A stretch of 64,000 bases of DNA, from assembly GCA_015501605.1 (NCBI GenBank), contig JADNRZ010000012.1, positions 558,001 through 622,000 on the forward strand, written 5' to 3'. A program made the position numbers and the translations under genes. Below are positions 24,507 to 36,900 of this stretch, in pieces; the first letter of the stretch is position 1, and every line of letters begins with the position of its first letter. The notes under the pieces are model-generated. The model was not told the DNA's origin and made no database searches. It worked only from the letters and a program-made list of their open reading frames with translations. This DNA comes from Panaeolus papilionaceus. Lineage: Eukaryota > Basidiomycota > Agaricomycetes > Agaricales.

Positions 24507-26294
24507 ATGTCAGCTCGAAGTATCGACGTCAGCGTCCCGATCTGTGGCTCGAGTGTTACTGCCGTGATGGACAATGATGGTCGTAATCACCGAAATAGTT
24601 TGTTCTGCTTACTGTTAGGAGATAGACGACTTGCTCATTTTGCTCCGAATTCAGAGACACGTCCTGAATTAGACACTGAATCTTGCTCTCATAGCCTCGA
24701 ACCATCATGCGACACATGCACAGAAGTCACAGGGACGCGCATAGTCAGGAATCACCCACAACGCAATTGCCACCCCGAGCTGCTGTCGAAGATTTTTAGT
24801 CGACTCTGCGATAGCTGGTCTTTGGCGTCTCTCGCTGAAGATACCACTGAGTCTGTTAAGGGCTTCACGCATGTATGTCGTCACTGGCGAGCCGTGGCAC
24901 TCAGCACACCAAATCTATGGACCTACATCGATCTGACGCGACCCAAGTGGGCGGAGCTCGTGCGGAAAAGGTCGCAACTGCACGATCTTCCCATCTCAGT
25001 CAAGGTACCCCCTAATATGAATGTGGCAGCAGAGGATACATTGGTGAAGATAGTCGTAAGGCCGGAGCGCGTGAGAGACTTCTCAGTGTCTCTTCAGAAC
25101 AACGTCGAATCCCTCGAAGCCCTCGTTGAAGGGTTTGGCACTATATCGGTGACTCCACTGAGAGCGCTGGAAACCCTCTTTTTTCTGGGCATCGCACCAA
25201 GACCTATCTCTTTCGAAGACATGTTGGCGAATGGGGCTCCTGGTCTGAAGAGGTTGGAATTTGGCGACTTCACTCTACCGTGGACGTGTCCATTTCTGTC
25301 GAACCTCACCATACTCAACTTGACCGCTTGCGACATCGTATGACATGATGATGACGTTCCATCCAATTTTTTGGATGCGCTCGAACGCATGCATGGACTA
25401 GAGCATCTCGCCTTGCACGTTTGTCCCCCCAGCATCTTACACAGATACCAAGATAGAAGGGTCATTCAGCTCACTCACCTTCAAAGTATATTTTTAAAGG
25501 ATAGGCCACATACCATCGAGGCATTAATCCTACACATCACCTTTCCGTCAACTGCATTTCTCTTCATCGTATGCACTCATACCTCTACGCTGGTTCCAAT
25601 CGAATATCTCGCACTTTTAATCTCTTCCATCAACTCAGCCTGGTTCTCGGCCCTCGACTGCCCCTCCATCTCTTTCTCTGATGATTCTGAGGAATCGCAC
25701 AAGTTCCCACTCTCATCACCTTTTCCACATCTAGATTGACATTCCAACAGGACTGCCACTGCCAGTATTCCTTGGGTCTCATCGTCAACAGATTTACATT
25801 TCACCCGAAGCTACCAGGCATGCTCTCCGACAGACCGATGTGGTTGTTCGCGTTTGACGATACACCTTCCATCGCAAAAGATATTTTGGGAATGTTTCCG
25901 CTGAACGAGATGATTGAAATGGAAATGAGCACTCCAGCATCTCAGGAGGTACTCGACATTTGCGGATCCCTTCCTTCCCTTAGAACAGTTGGACTAACGG
26001 AAATTAGCGTGGACAGCTTTATTACATACGTCGTCGAGAAGGATTCGCTCTTACAGGTTTCACCTCTTCAGTGGTAGAATCCAGTCTGATATCCCTGTAG
26101 CCCGGTCACCGCCTACAGATCAAAGTTCTGATCCTACTCTGCGTTGTCGCCCGACAAGCTTTGCAAGCGTTAGGACCATATGCATTTGGGGGGACGAAGA
26201 TCCTAACATCATCCTCAACGAAGACATATTGAGGTCATTCCTGGATGGGAGACAGAGAAACATGGTCAGCACATCTCTGTCATTTTTCCCATAA
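24507..26294 (+). pseudogene. Broken F-box gene
   Basis: The first ORF (24507..25343, 278 aa) contains a basidiomycete-type F-box at about residues 94-145: HPELLSKIFSRLCDSW, then GFTHVCRHWRAVALSTPNLW and TYIDLTRP. It ends at a TGA (25341-25343), yet the same frame resumes at once with HDDDVPSNFLDALERMHGLE and runs to 25739, the usual LRR-like part of these proteins. After that the coding frame shifts near 25736 (DTPSIAKDILGMFPLNEMIE and following), and a further piece (SFASVRTICIWGDEDPN, ending SFFP with stop 26292-26294) lies in yet another frame. One of the frame changes could be an unrecognised intron (for example an acceptor CCAACAG near 25751), but the in-frame TGA has no good intron explanation. 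I call it a decaying member of the F-box family, unrelated in detail to the one at 8512. Confidence 0.68.
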
Positions 26295-26822
26295 AGGAAA
26301 CAACGGGGAACCCGTATGGTCTTCCGGAGTAGAGAGTGTAAAGATAAAATTACAGAGAATGGTAGACAGGAGTTATGGCCCTCCTATGTTGTTGCTTGCT
26401 TTGAAACGGCGTTTATTGAAGCGCGCGTCTGTTTAAACTGTACTACGATTCTGGGTTACGTTCTTTTAAATTTGGAAGTATTAAATATTTTACCTATGTA
26501 GATTCGGAGCACATTTTCGACTGATGTAGAGTTATCGTGCACTTGATTTGGGAATGACTTAGGATAAGGGGTTGTTACTGACTCGGACAGAGATACTAAG
26601 TACAAGTAAATTGACCATGGAGTGTGCACTAAATTTCCCTCCCGGCAATATTAATTTAGCTTAGTCGTGCCGTTCGTTGCGTCGTGATTCTAATATTCAC
26701 TGTTCAAACGTTCACAATTGGTGTTATCATCAGTCATCCCGCGTTCTACCCTAGAAAATGTGCTATGATTTATCGACGACATACATCGTGTATCATAAAT
26801 CCGGCTCTCTCATCTCGCGATG
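26295..26822. other. Intergenic, no supported gene
   Basis: 528 bp convergent region between the F-box pseudogene (+) and NACHT-1 (-). AT-rich; no coding signal. Confidence 0.45.
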
Positions 26823-29800
26823 CTACGCTCTCTCCGCCTTCGTGTAATCACGATTAAAAACCTCCCATCTCCTCCATATTGACCAGTCCTGCCAGTTGAG
26901 AGGATGACCCGTTCTGGGATCTGCTGTAGTAATTACTGCGAGCTCACATGCGCCAACACCGAGCTTGTCAGACAATACGGTCGCAAGATAGTCTCTCTTG
27001 TCAGGGCGATAAATCCAACTCCTTCCGAATCCATCAAACGTACGGGGTTCAGTACCGCTGTGTATGTTGTATAACTGTGTATGTGCAGTCAGCTCATCAA
27101 CAATGAAATTAGTTTTGGTCAATAGCGAATAAACACGTACATATATATAATCATGAAGGCGACCAAGGTTGCGTCTCATGATTCGACCTTTGTTGAAAGG
27201 GCTGCGGAGGAAGTCAGGTGGAGCGGAGAACCAACGAGGCAGTGCACAAGAGCTTGAAAACGAGCGCAACAATTCTTTTTGTGAGTCGGTTTCGGGATTA
27301 GGGAAGTCAAAGAGAAAGGTTGTTTCCTCCATTGATGAAACAAGATGGGATGGTAAAAACTTCTGCGATATCTCCTCCAAAGCTGAGACTATATCAGTTG
27401 AAATGGGACAGCATTTCCATATAAAATTGCCAATATTGTGTAGCAAGACACCTGTTGCGGTCGCGCGCCAATTAACGCCTCCTTTCTCCTTCACGCGGTC
27501 AGACACGGCCTCGTTCTCCAACATTGAGATGTGATGTTTAATGCTAAACACGACCACGGCAGGTGCCAGAGTTTTCCACTCAGACAGTGCATTCCGTTGC
27601 AATGTTTCAATCTGCAATGTTTCCCCCTCTGAAGCAGGCAGGAACTTGTCAAGGACTTGCATGAATTCATGCCACGTCACCTCGTTATATTCTCGCACCA
27701 CGAACTGGTGCTCCTCCAGGGAACAGAAGTGCCATACGTCGGCTCCTGCGTGGTGCTGGATACAATTATTGATATGCCAATTGAACGATTCATCAACATC
27801 AGCGTCAGTTGGCAAGTCTCGATCGGAGTATATCGACGAGATAAGTCCTGTGCGATACATGACAAATAGCTCTTGAGGAAGTCCCGCGTTCTTGATTTTT
27901 TGGTAACACTGGGCTCGCATTCTTGCCACTGCTGGTCCAAAAGTCGTCCATAAATTCCGATCTATGATATCGACCAATTTGTCAGCCTGTCCCCTCTCGC
28001 CACATTTAGCATATAGCTTGATAAGAATGCGATAGAGAATTTTGTCGTTCATGTTGTCCCACCGGGCGAGCTGTGCGATCACTTGGTCCCTGTAGGAAGG
28101 GTGGCAAGACGTCCGAGTTTGGAGGAGGACTAGAAAGCAGTAAACGATATACCATGCATCTGGAGTAGCTGGACCTGAGTCTACTGTTGTTATATACTCA
28201 GACGTCTCTCTTCTGAAAAAAATTATTAAACATACTGACCGCTCAGATGATGTAGTGCGATTTTGTACAACTCCTTGTCGACACGCGGGAGGTCGACATA
28301 AAATTCCTCCGATCGGTGAGGGTCCAACAGAAACTCAAAAAGTGATGCGTGATGAAAAAGAACCGGATAGGATCTTCGGTCATTTTGGTTGCCCATAAAT
28401 TGCATCCCGCCCCCATCAATATCGCAGTTTATGATAGACTGCAAGTCGATTAGCAGTGTGTGAATAGATAATGGCAAGGATAGAAAAAATTTGGCGAAGT
28501 TGATTGCATGATTCTTAATAAAGTAACCAACAAAGGTTTCTGTGGCAATTCGGAAGGCGAGTAACTTGTGGACAAGCTTAGGGTGCTTCGTGTGCCGCAG
28601 AATGTGTAGGTATAGCGCGTCCAACTCTGAATATGGTTGATCATGGATGGGGACGTTGTGATGCAGAATGGCCTCGAGTCGGTCACTGGGATGGCCTCGT
28701 AAATCCTTGATATATTTCATCACAGTGGAGGCGTAGATAAATTGGCCACAAGCGCGGTCGACGACCGCCTTCACGAACTCGGATGACGGCCAACCATCAG
28801 GAATGAGGTGTTTGAGGGAATGTGTTCGTCGGATCTTAGTGGCTTCATCCCTGACGAACACTTCAATGTCGTGGTCCTTGTCACAGTGATCCAATAGCGA
28901 AATGTTGCGTAGAAGCTGCGAGTGTTCCGACTGCTTGGTCGTAATCCACGAGCGAATGACCAGCTCTGGTCGGCTGGCTAGAAACACAGAGCACGGGAAG
29001 ACGTCCTGGTAGCTAACAAGCGTAGCTATAGCCTCCCAACAATTATAACCCTTGGTAGCACGCAGGCAGTCCTGTTCTTTTCGAGTTGCAGCTCCTTCAA
29101 GGGATTGATGATAAGCGCCGTGACCTGCTCCGTGAGGGTAAGATCAAAGACTGATGGCCTACTGAGAATGATCTGTTCCACGTAGCGATGTAAGCCCGGT
29201 ACGACTTCGGTGAGCTGGCACGCAATGGTGGTAACAAACCGACCCTCGTGACCGCGATGACTGTTCGGCGGTGCCGTTCTCGAAAAAAAGAAGGAGGCAG
29301 CCAGGTTTAACACTGCTCGGAACTCCTGGGCCATGGTCTGTGCAACGGCGGATTTACCGGCTCCTGCAGAGCCGTACAACCACATAATTCGAGGACGGCC
29401 CTTCTGAGCCCAATTTCGCATCATGTTCAGAAGTCCGGCCCTGGTATTCGGGTGGCATTTGGGAGGATCATATCGATCCTTGGAGTTGTGGGCTGCTCCT
29501 GGTGATGAGTGTTCGTACAGAATTTGTATTCCTGCATACGTGTAAGTGACTGAATCAGACGTTGCTCTCACTACGATTATATACGAATGTTACTCACCAC
29601 TTGATCTATATTCCGCTTGGTGAACATGGGTGTGTTGCTGAAAGATTGGATACCCTCCACTGACCATCAACCTGCTCCGTGGACCAAACATCGCTGGATG
29701 CGAATCTGGGCCGACTACAAGGTTGCGAGACCTCGAGGTAGGTAAATAATACACCAACACGCTCAGGATAACTCACGCGATGCAGGATTCGCGCTTTGCA

Positions 29801-30152
29801 TATGGCTGGTCTGTTGAAAAGATGGAACTCCGCCGCTCAACGTCAAATTCAACGAACTTGGAGCTCTTGTGCGTGTCTCTGGGTCACAGAATAAGAAGAA
29901 AAACCATTAGCTGTAACGTTATCAAATCTTGGAGCGAGGGCATACCATGTGAGGCTTCTCCGCCAGATGGTAGAAGGTAAGGGCGGCTGGTAGACGAGCG
30001 AGAGTCAGAGGCTGTGTGATAGTTAAAACACAAGTTACACATGTATTTAACCAACATTATGTGCAAATATCCTTACCATCGGGTGTAATTGGACGACTCG
30101 GTGGTGGCGAACTTGAGCCATGGAGGAAACGGTGAAGCCAAAGAGGGAGCAT
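26823..30152 (-). pseudogene. NACHT-1: NLR-like NACHT NTPase with Walker B deleted
   Basis: A diverged paralog of NACHT-2 and NACHT-3, in opposite orientation. Exon 1 starts at ATG 30152 (MLPLWLHRF, then SSSPPPSRPITPD) and ends at 30077. Later exons give SRSSTSRPYLLPSGGEASH, a first GG-motif (LNLTLSGGVPSFQQ), a second GG-motif after the internal ATG at 29691 (RLMVSGGYPIFQQHTHVHQ), and then ILYEHSSPGAAHNSKDRYD and the P-loop GSAGAGKS (near 29360). At about 29050 the sequence jumps from VLPRVIIV directly into the segment that in the paralogs lies after the Walker B aspartates. A net 46 nt are missing, which removes DGLDECKEESGQVQVL and shifts the frame to a stop (29026-29028). The downstream frame (28987..28226) and the 3' exon block (to stop 26823) are otherwise open. 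The gene is therefore likely inactive or makes a truncated P-loop protein. Near the 3' end the last intron is in frame and stop-free. Confidence 0.82.
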
Positions 30153-31377
30153 TGGGCGGAGGAGGAACAGAGGCACGAGGCGCTCATGGATGTTGACCTG
30201 TCAGTGTAAGTATTCAATATTCATCACTTATCTATAGATCTAGAGGGTGTGAAAATGCCCAAACTGCATGCACATATCAACAGGGCCACTGAAGCATCGA
30301 TTTCAACCAGTGCATTTCCAGTTTAGTAACTCGTAGACCGCCATTCATGCTGATTACCGGCCAATCTGTGTCTTCGCTGCCTTGAAAAAGTATCAATCGC
30401 CGCACCCTTCCAGCCTGAGAGTAATTAGTGAAATGTGTTTATAAAATACTGATGATTTGTGAAAACTCATGAAACGTTAGTTCCATCAACGACGCCATAG
30501 AAGCTCGTATCATAGTAATAGGGAGCATCGTGCCTTCAGTCATAGTTGTGCTGTAGAAGTCAACTATGAAAATAAATTTATCATCTTATGTTGAACCATA
30601 CTCACCCATAAAACGTCGCTTCAAGAAAACAAAAGTCGACAGAAGTCCACTACTAGATCAACTTGGTTTGGTCACTTATGGAGGTTGTGGTCGCGGGTGA
30701 GTTCTGGTGTGGGAATGTTGTGTAAAATCCACGACACCGAGGTTCCTGGCTTCATTCCTTCCACGATATTCAATGACGCATTTGCGACACATTCCGCTGT
30801 TCAATAGAGGTACCACACTAGCGCTGAGCCGTATTGTTGAAGAAACTTTAAGCTACAGTACGATCCTGCCTGACCCTACACTATACCCATACCCAGCCCT
30901 CTTTACTTCAACCGGAGACTCCGAGTCGTGCTTTCGTAGCTCCCAAATGCTCTGCGACGGAGACATAATATTTTCGGGAGACGCTCGATCGCCAGTCACT
31001 GCTTTCGAAGACTTTTGGTCAACATTCAACCTTCAAGAATGACGTTGCCTTCCTTGACGATAGTGTTGAACCACTGCGCAGTGTATTCACACCCTCACAA
31101 AAAGTCCAACTTCGATCCCCCCCCCCCCCCCATATCTTGAAGGCGTGTTAGAAAAAGGCGCTCCGAGTCAAATCGTTCGCGTTCATTGACGCGTCCGTGG
31201 TTAAAGTGGATTTCCACTTTGGGTTAATCAGTCACGCTGAATCCACGTGTCGAGTCATCACGCGACGCGATGGTTCATTTCGATTTCAAGAAACAATGCG
31301 CTCCTCCTCCTCCTCCCACCATTTCCTACTCATCTAATAACACAATTCACTTTTAAATTATCATCATAATTTCTGGA
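30153..31377. other. Divergent upstream region of NACHT-1 and Stn1
   Basis: 1.2 kb between divergent genes. A small open frame at about 30707-31042 (+) has no recognisable motif and no supported start codon. A run of 15 C lies at 31117-31131. Promoters for both genes are expected here, but no convincing TATA box is visible. Confidence 0.45.
31117..31131. repeat. Poly-C homopolymer run
   Basis: Fifteen consecutive C residues about 250 bp upstream of the Stn1 start. Such runs mutate in length easily and are prone to sequencing error. Confidence 0.85.
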
Positions 31378-33478
31378 ATGAGCTTCACAACACTTCAAAC
31401 ACCCAAGACCTCAACATTATCAAGCACCAAGGCACAAGCCTCAACATCAACCACCACCACCATCCGATTCGCAGAGACCCAATCGACGCTGAAAAAACGC
31501 AACATTCAACCCATATGGTCATGGACCTTCAAAGCAGAAGCAACAGCCGAATGCTTCATCAAAGACGCACTTGAGATGACAGAGAATAAGATTGAAAGTA
31601 TGCTCCTTGACGCACCGTGAATTTGAATAGACATGTGGTGTTGAATAAGTTTCCTTCCTCCTCTTTTTTTCCTTCTTGGACGCCCGGCTATTGCAGACTT
31701 CGACTTTTTCTGGCTTGGTCGTGTACCGTGTCGAACGATACAAGTGATTGGAATTGTGGTGGGTGTGCAGGTGTATGATAAGAAGGTGGTGTATACGGGT
31801 GAGTCAGGTTACTTCTTTGGTTGGTGGACCTGTATTGATGGTTTGACTGTTTATCATCCATTGTAGTCGACGATGGGACTGGTGTTATTGACTGCGAACA
31901 TATCGTGAAACACGCGACATTTGAGCCTGCTGCTAATATTTCGAAATATGTGATGCCTGCACCTGCTACCAATGAGCCTCCGCGAATGCCAGAACCTGTC
32001 GCTATTCTTGGGGATTTCGTGAAGGTTGTGGGTAGGGTAAGGCCATCATTTGAAACGAGGAAGATTATTGCTCAATCTGTTGGTGCGATAATCCCTTTGT
32101 CAATGAATAATTTACTTTGTCTCATGGGTTTATGATTGTTGACAGAGAAATGCTACGCTACCGATGAAATGACACACATACGCAAAGTTCGAAAGCTCCA
32201 CGCAACACATTATGATATAGACGAAGAATGGGTGCTCCCGCCACCCCCTACACCCGTACCTGTTACGCCCAAGAGAGTGAAACTATCCACGCCTGCGCCT
32301 ACTTCAATTCAAGTTCCAGCTCCCCATCCATCTACCGGAAAATCGACAATTGCTTCATCTGTATCGTCAAGCCCTGTATTACCAGTCATTCGTAAATCTG
32401 CACCACAAACACAAGTTGTAAGTTATCCATGGTACTTTCTTCCTAAACGAGTTATTAAATGTTGCTGTAGCCTCAAACACCTAGAAAACTACGCCATCCA
32501 TCACGGTTACACACCCAAGATTTAACAGATGCTACATTTCGTATATACCTCAAACACTACATGGATCATGCACCTATCCCCCCGGCTCCTGCGGATGACG
32601 AAGATAGCGACTCTGAGTGTCCTCCGTCGTCGCAGCCAGATCCGTGGGCGACGCCACGACCTACTCAGTCGAACCTAAAGGCGAAATCTGCATCATCCCA
32701 AGTAGCGTCAACATCAACTGAACCAGCCCTCCAAGGCTTCACACTCTCGTACCTCCGCCGCGTCCCAGAACTTGCTCTCCTCGCAGCCCGAGTCGTACAA
32801 GCCCATGCTAAACGCAAAGCCCGCGAGGAGAGAAAGAAACTAAAGGAATCTGGGAACCTTACGTCCCAATCTCGCACTTCCTCCACAGCTACAGCTAAAG
32901 ACCTCCCACCTGAAAAAGCAGCTCCGAAAATAAAACGCCTGTTCCAGTGGGCTATCAAGCAGCTGTATATAGACGGGTCCATCGTACTCTGGGATGGTCC
33001 TGTGAGGAGGATACCGAGCGATACAGGGGGAGGAGTGCAGGATTTGAGTGCGCTGTGGAAGGCCAACACATCAACAATGGGATCATCGTACCCCGCGTCA
33101 AGTCACGCAGACAGCACCATCTTCAGCTCAACCACCAACACCAGCATCATCAACACCACCACCCTCTCCCTCTCCCCCTCACAGGGGTACATCTCCGACC
33201 CCCCCTCCACAGCGGAAGAATCCTACATCTCCCTCACCCCCTCCTTCCTCTCCCCGCACATCATGCAAGCCCTCCAGGACCTCACTGAACGTAACCTCAG
33301 CATCGGCAAGCCGTATGCAGGTGTGAGCTCTGAGGGAGTGGTGGGTGAGATGAGGCGGGATGATTGGTGGCGGTATTTGGGGGTGTGGAGTGTGGAGGAG
33401 GTGTTGGGGGTGTTGGAGGCGGAGGGGAGGGTGTGGAGGATGGGGAATGGGAGGTGGGATGTTACGATTTGTGAATAA
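31378..33478 (+). CDS. STN1: Stn1-type telomere-capping OB-fold protein
   Basis: Subunit of the CST complex, which binds single-stranded telomeric DNA and recruits polymerase alpha. Exon 1 (ATG 31378) ends after KIE at a GTATGC donor near 31600 and contains IQPIWSWTFKAEATAECFIK. Exon 2 after TTGCAG near 31695 encodes the core OB strands FDFFWLGRVPCRTIQVIGIV followed by VGVQVYDKKVVYT. The next exon continues VDDGTGVIDCEHIVKHATFE and ILGDFVKVVGRVRPSFETRK, and a further exon has EMTHIRKVRKLHATHYDID. This order (IKDA, F-LG-P-R-IQV-G-VVG, DDGTG, V-V-GR) is the Stn1 OB-fold signature. The large last exon (about 32.48-33.478 kb, stop 33476-33478) starts with a PRK-rich linker and ends in winged-helix-like sequence (KIKRLFQWAIKQLYIDGSIV and WSVEEVLGVLEAEGRVWRM), fitting the C-terminal wHTH domains. 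The gene appears intact. The 3' end converges with the CorA-like gene. Confidence 0.86.
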
Positions 33479-33921
33479 GTGATTGGGTGAGGATGAGAGT
33501 GGAGGCTTGTGAGCTCGGAGGAGGTTGATACAGGTGTGGATTTGGGGGTTTTATTTGGGGCTTACTACGGTGAATAAGATATGGGAGCTTGGTATTTGGA
33601 GTTGGGTGGGGGTGCTTGGGAGTAAGATTTGGATTGTATGTGGTTTTCGAGCAAGAAATGGTTATGAGAATAATCTGTTATATTCCATGAGATAGTTAGA
33701 TATGTGGATAGCAGCAAGCAAGTAATACTAGCATGAAATAGCAAAAAATACAAAACAGTATGAAACATTCCAAACAGTCAGTCAGTCACAGCACGTAAGT
33801 AAACTCGTTCAGGTACATAAAAAATTACTTAGACAATCATTATCATAAACAACATACACAATCAAATCAAAGATTCAAGGAGAACCATCCACAACCCAAG
33901 CACTCAAGCTCCTTAAGAAGC
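33479..33921. other. Convergent 3' region of Stn1 and CorA-like genes
   Basis: 443 bp between two stop codons on opposite strands. AT-rich toward 33700-33850; no gene seen. Confidence 0.5.
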
Positions 33922-36900
33922 TTAGACATTCACAACACTCGGCGCCCTGCTCCCCACCCTGCTCTGCGCCCTGCTCTGCGCCCTACTCCCCGCCCTACTC
34001 TCCATCATCTTCCTTTTCTCCATCCTCGCCCTCCTCCTCTCCTCCCTCTCCCTCTTCCTCCGCGCCCGCTCTCTCTTCAGCTTCTGCCTCTCCACAAACG
34101 TCACTATCAACCACACAGGCCACGCCAGGCGCCTCCACAAGCTCAGCTCAATCATGCCTCGTGGATTTCCGCCTCCACCACCCGCAGCATAATTTCCGCC
34201 TGCACCGGCTGGTTGTCCAAGGATAGGATACCGCGTCATGCGTTCTGGGGCGGGTGCTGGGTCGTTACTCGTTGGAATCTTCCCTGCTGCTCTTCCTCCT
34301 CCTCCTCCTCCTCCATTTCCTCCGCCACCTCCTGAAGAGGTAAGACCCCTCCTAAACAACCCCCCAAACAGCCCCGCTTTATGATCCCTCGAACTCGCAT
34401 AATACTCCCCATACTCCGGCAGCTCATCCTCGCTCTCTTCACTCTCCGTATCACTCGTATCCCACTCCGTAGAATTGCTTTCTTCCTCCTCATCCGCAGG
34501 GACTCCATTCACATTAATCGACGGAGCCGCACTTCTCCCACCCGAATGATGACGATGAGAAAGATGCGGCAGCGGCGGATACGTCGCATTCGCATACCCC
34601 CCGCTACTCCCCGGCAGCCCCTTCACATTCCCCGCCTCCTCCATCAGCCTCTTCCGCCTCGACTTGGGCTTGTCCCCCACCGCACCTGCACGTTGGCGGT
34701 AATTGGGCTGCCGCATCTCGATTTGCAGCGCGATGATGACCCAGACGGTGATGATGGTGAGCGGGACGCTGAATGCGACGTATTGCCATAGTCGGGCTGC
34801 GGACCCGTCGGGGTTGATTTCGATGACGTTCATGCCGAAGGCGGCCTGTGGAAGGGGGGAAGGAAGGGTTAGTGGGGGAGAAAAAGGCGGAGGGGAAGGG
34901 AAGACTTACGGCGACGAATGAAGATGGGAGGAATACCATCGTAAGGTACGATATCTGCTTCATAGCTATACGAAAAAAATAATAATCACCGATCAATCAG
35001 CATCTCAAGTCCTCCAACCCACAAAAAAAGGAGTCAAACATACCAGCACTATCCCTCAACGCAGCCTTGGTCAACTCATGCATCCTCTTACTATCCTCAA
35101 TATTAACAACACTAAAGCCAAGATCCATCACATTCTTCAGCCTCTTATTCTGCATACTCCTTGCTTTCTCCAGCCTCTCAATCTCCTGCAACAACTTGGA
35201 GCACTCCTTGCGCATCATCGCGCGCGAGACTTTACGGTGCCTGGACTCGAGCTCGTACCGCTGGCGCAGGAGCTCGGGGTTGGCGAGGCTGGAGAGACTC
35301 GCCGTGCGTGTGGTGGTGCGGTGTGGCATGCCAGGGATGCCGGGTTGGGTTTGGGCGGTGGAGGCGGTGAAGCTCCGTGGAGGGGAGTGCATGAGGGTAG
35401 GCGAGCTTGGACGTGCACCGCTCGTCGAGAACGAAGGGCGTTTATTGGGACTCTGCGGTGGTGTACCCGCCGTAAATATCGCACTCGGCGCAGGCGGTGG
35501 TAGGCCTGCTTGTGATGACGCCCTCGGTCTCAATGAGGAGGCAGCTGTAACACCCATTGTCGGAGAACGACTCTGAGAGACTTTACTAGCGCTGGACGCC
35601 CTCGAGTGCATACCTGATAGTTTAGGTGTGCTCGGACTCTCCCGACGCTGTTTCTGTGCCATATGCGGCGAAACCACATCCTCCGCCTCTTCCTCCTCCG
35701 GTTCCTCACTAATCACACCCACACCACCCCCACTCGTCGCAGCCTGCGCACCAGTGGCACCCGGACTCGCCACGACCGGATCATCCAACCACGCCTTCAC
35801 ATTAGAGTCCACCTCCCCCTCCGCTTCCCCCTTCAAACTATCCTCATCATCCTTCTGATACCCCACATTCAAGACATACTCCTGCTCCTCCAAATCCCTT
35901 TTCACCTCATCCTGCTCCTCCTTCCCCATGCCCACCATCGTCTGATTCGGGCTAGAAAGGACAAACACAACAGTCTTCCTAAAATCCTCCAACATGCTCT
36001 CATAATGCAACAAATGCGCTCTGACGACATGCAGTTCCTGGGTGAGGCGCATATCATTCATGTTCATGATCTTGCTTTCGAGGAAGCAGATATGCGAATA
36101 GAGGTGCTCGAATGCCTCGTCCCATGCGTAGAGGGCGTACCAGAGGAAGGAGAGGAAGACGAAGGTGGGGTCACGCGAGGCTTTGAGGATGTGGTTCCAG
36201 TAAACGGAGCGGCCGGTGGCAAAGACGCGGGAATGCAGCGTTTCGGCGCTGGCGGAGTATTTTTGGGTGGCTGAAGGAGGGGGGTGGATGGAGATGATGG
36301 TGTTGGTGCGTGGGGAGCGGATGATGTGGAGGGAGAGCATGTCAGAGACAAGAAGGTTGTTGGCTGGAGAGAGGGAGGTTAGTGAGTTACGTAAGTAAGG
36401 AGAGCGTAGGGGGGAGCATACATTCTGAAAGAGGCAGAGGTTGTTCAGTGTCGATGATGAGGTGCTGGTCTCTTCCATTAGCCGTATAATATTCGTCGAT
36501 TTCTTCTTCTGGGCATTTCACAGATCGTATGAATGGGAGTGTAATAGTCAAATCTATCAAATTCATCAGTAAAATTATTTAAATAAAATAAAAAAGGGAC
36601 ACTTACGATCACTCTTCCCCGGAATGACATTACTCTGAAACCGACTCGGAATCCTCCCAATCGTACTCGAAAAAAAGAACGGTTCAATCTTGAAATGCGT
36701 CCCTAGCATCTGCATAATCGGGCCCGTCAACTTGTCCACGAAAAATACCCTCGTTTTCACTTCCTCAGGCCGAGGTGTGAGGAACTTCTCCCAGCATGAA
36801 TTGACAGTGTCATTGGCGACTTGCATAACGCATTCTTTATCGACAAAGGAGACTTCTTGGATCTCATCAGGGTCTGAGGGGGCTTGATGGGTGATAGGTG

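Noticed and set aside
3031..30152. A biosynthetic gene cluster built from the P450, OPT and ArsB/NhaD-like transporters and the AOX remnant
   Set aside because: No core synthase (PKS, NRPS, terpene cyclase) and the genes are separated by unrelated housekeeping genes and long gaps.
30707..31042. 111-codon plus ORF between NACHT-1 and Stn1
   Set aside because: No ATG at its start, no motif, no splice context; cannot be told from chance.
34060..36400. Many long ORFs on the plus strand opposite the CorA-like gene (for example 35067..35576 and 35663..36274)
   Set aside because: They are mirror frames of a GC-skewed, Ser/Pro/Arg-rich coding sequence; the minus frame carries the CorA GMN motif and a consistent exon chain.
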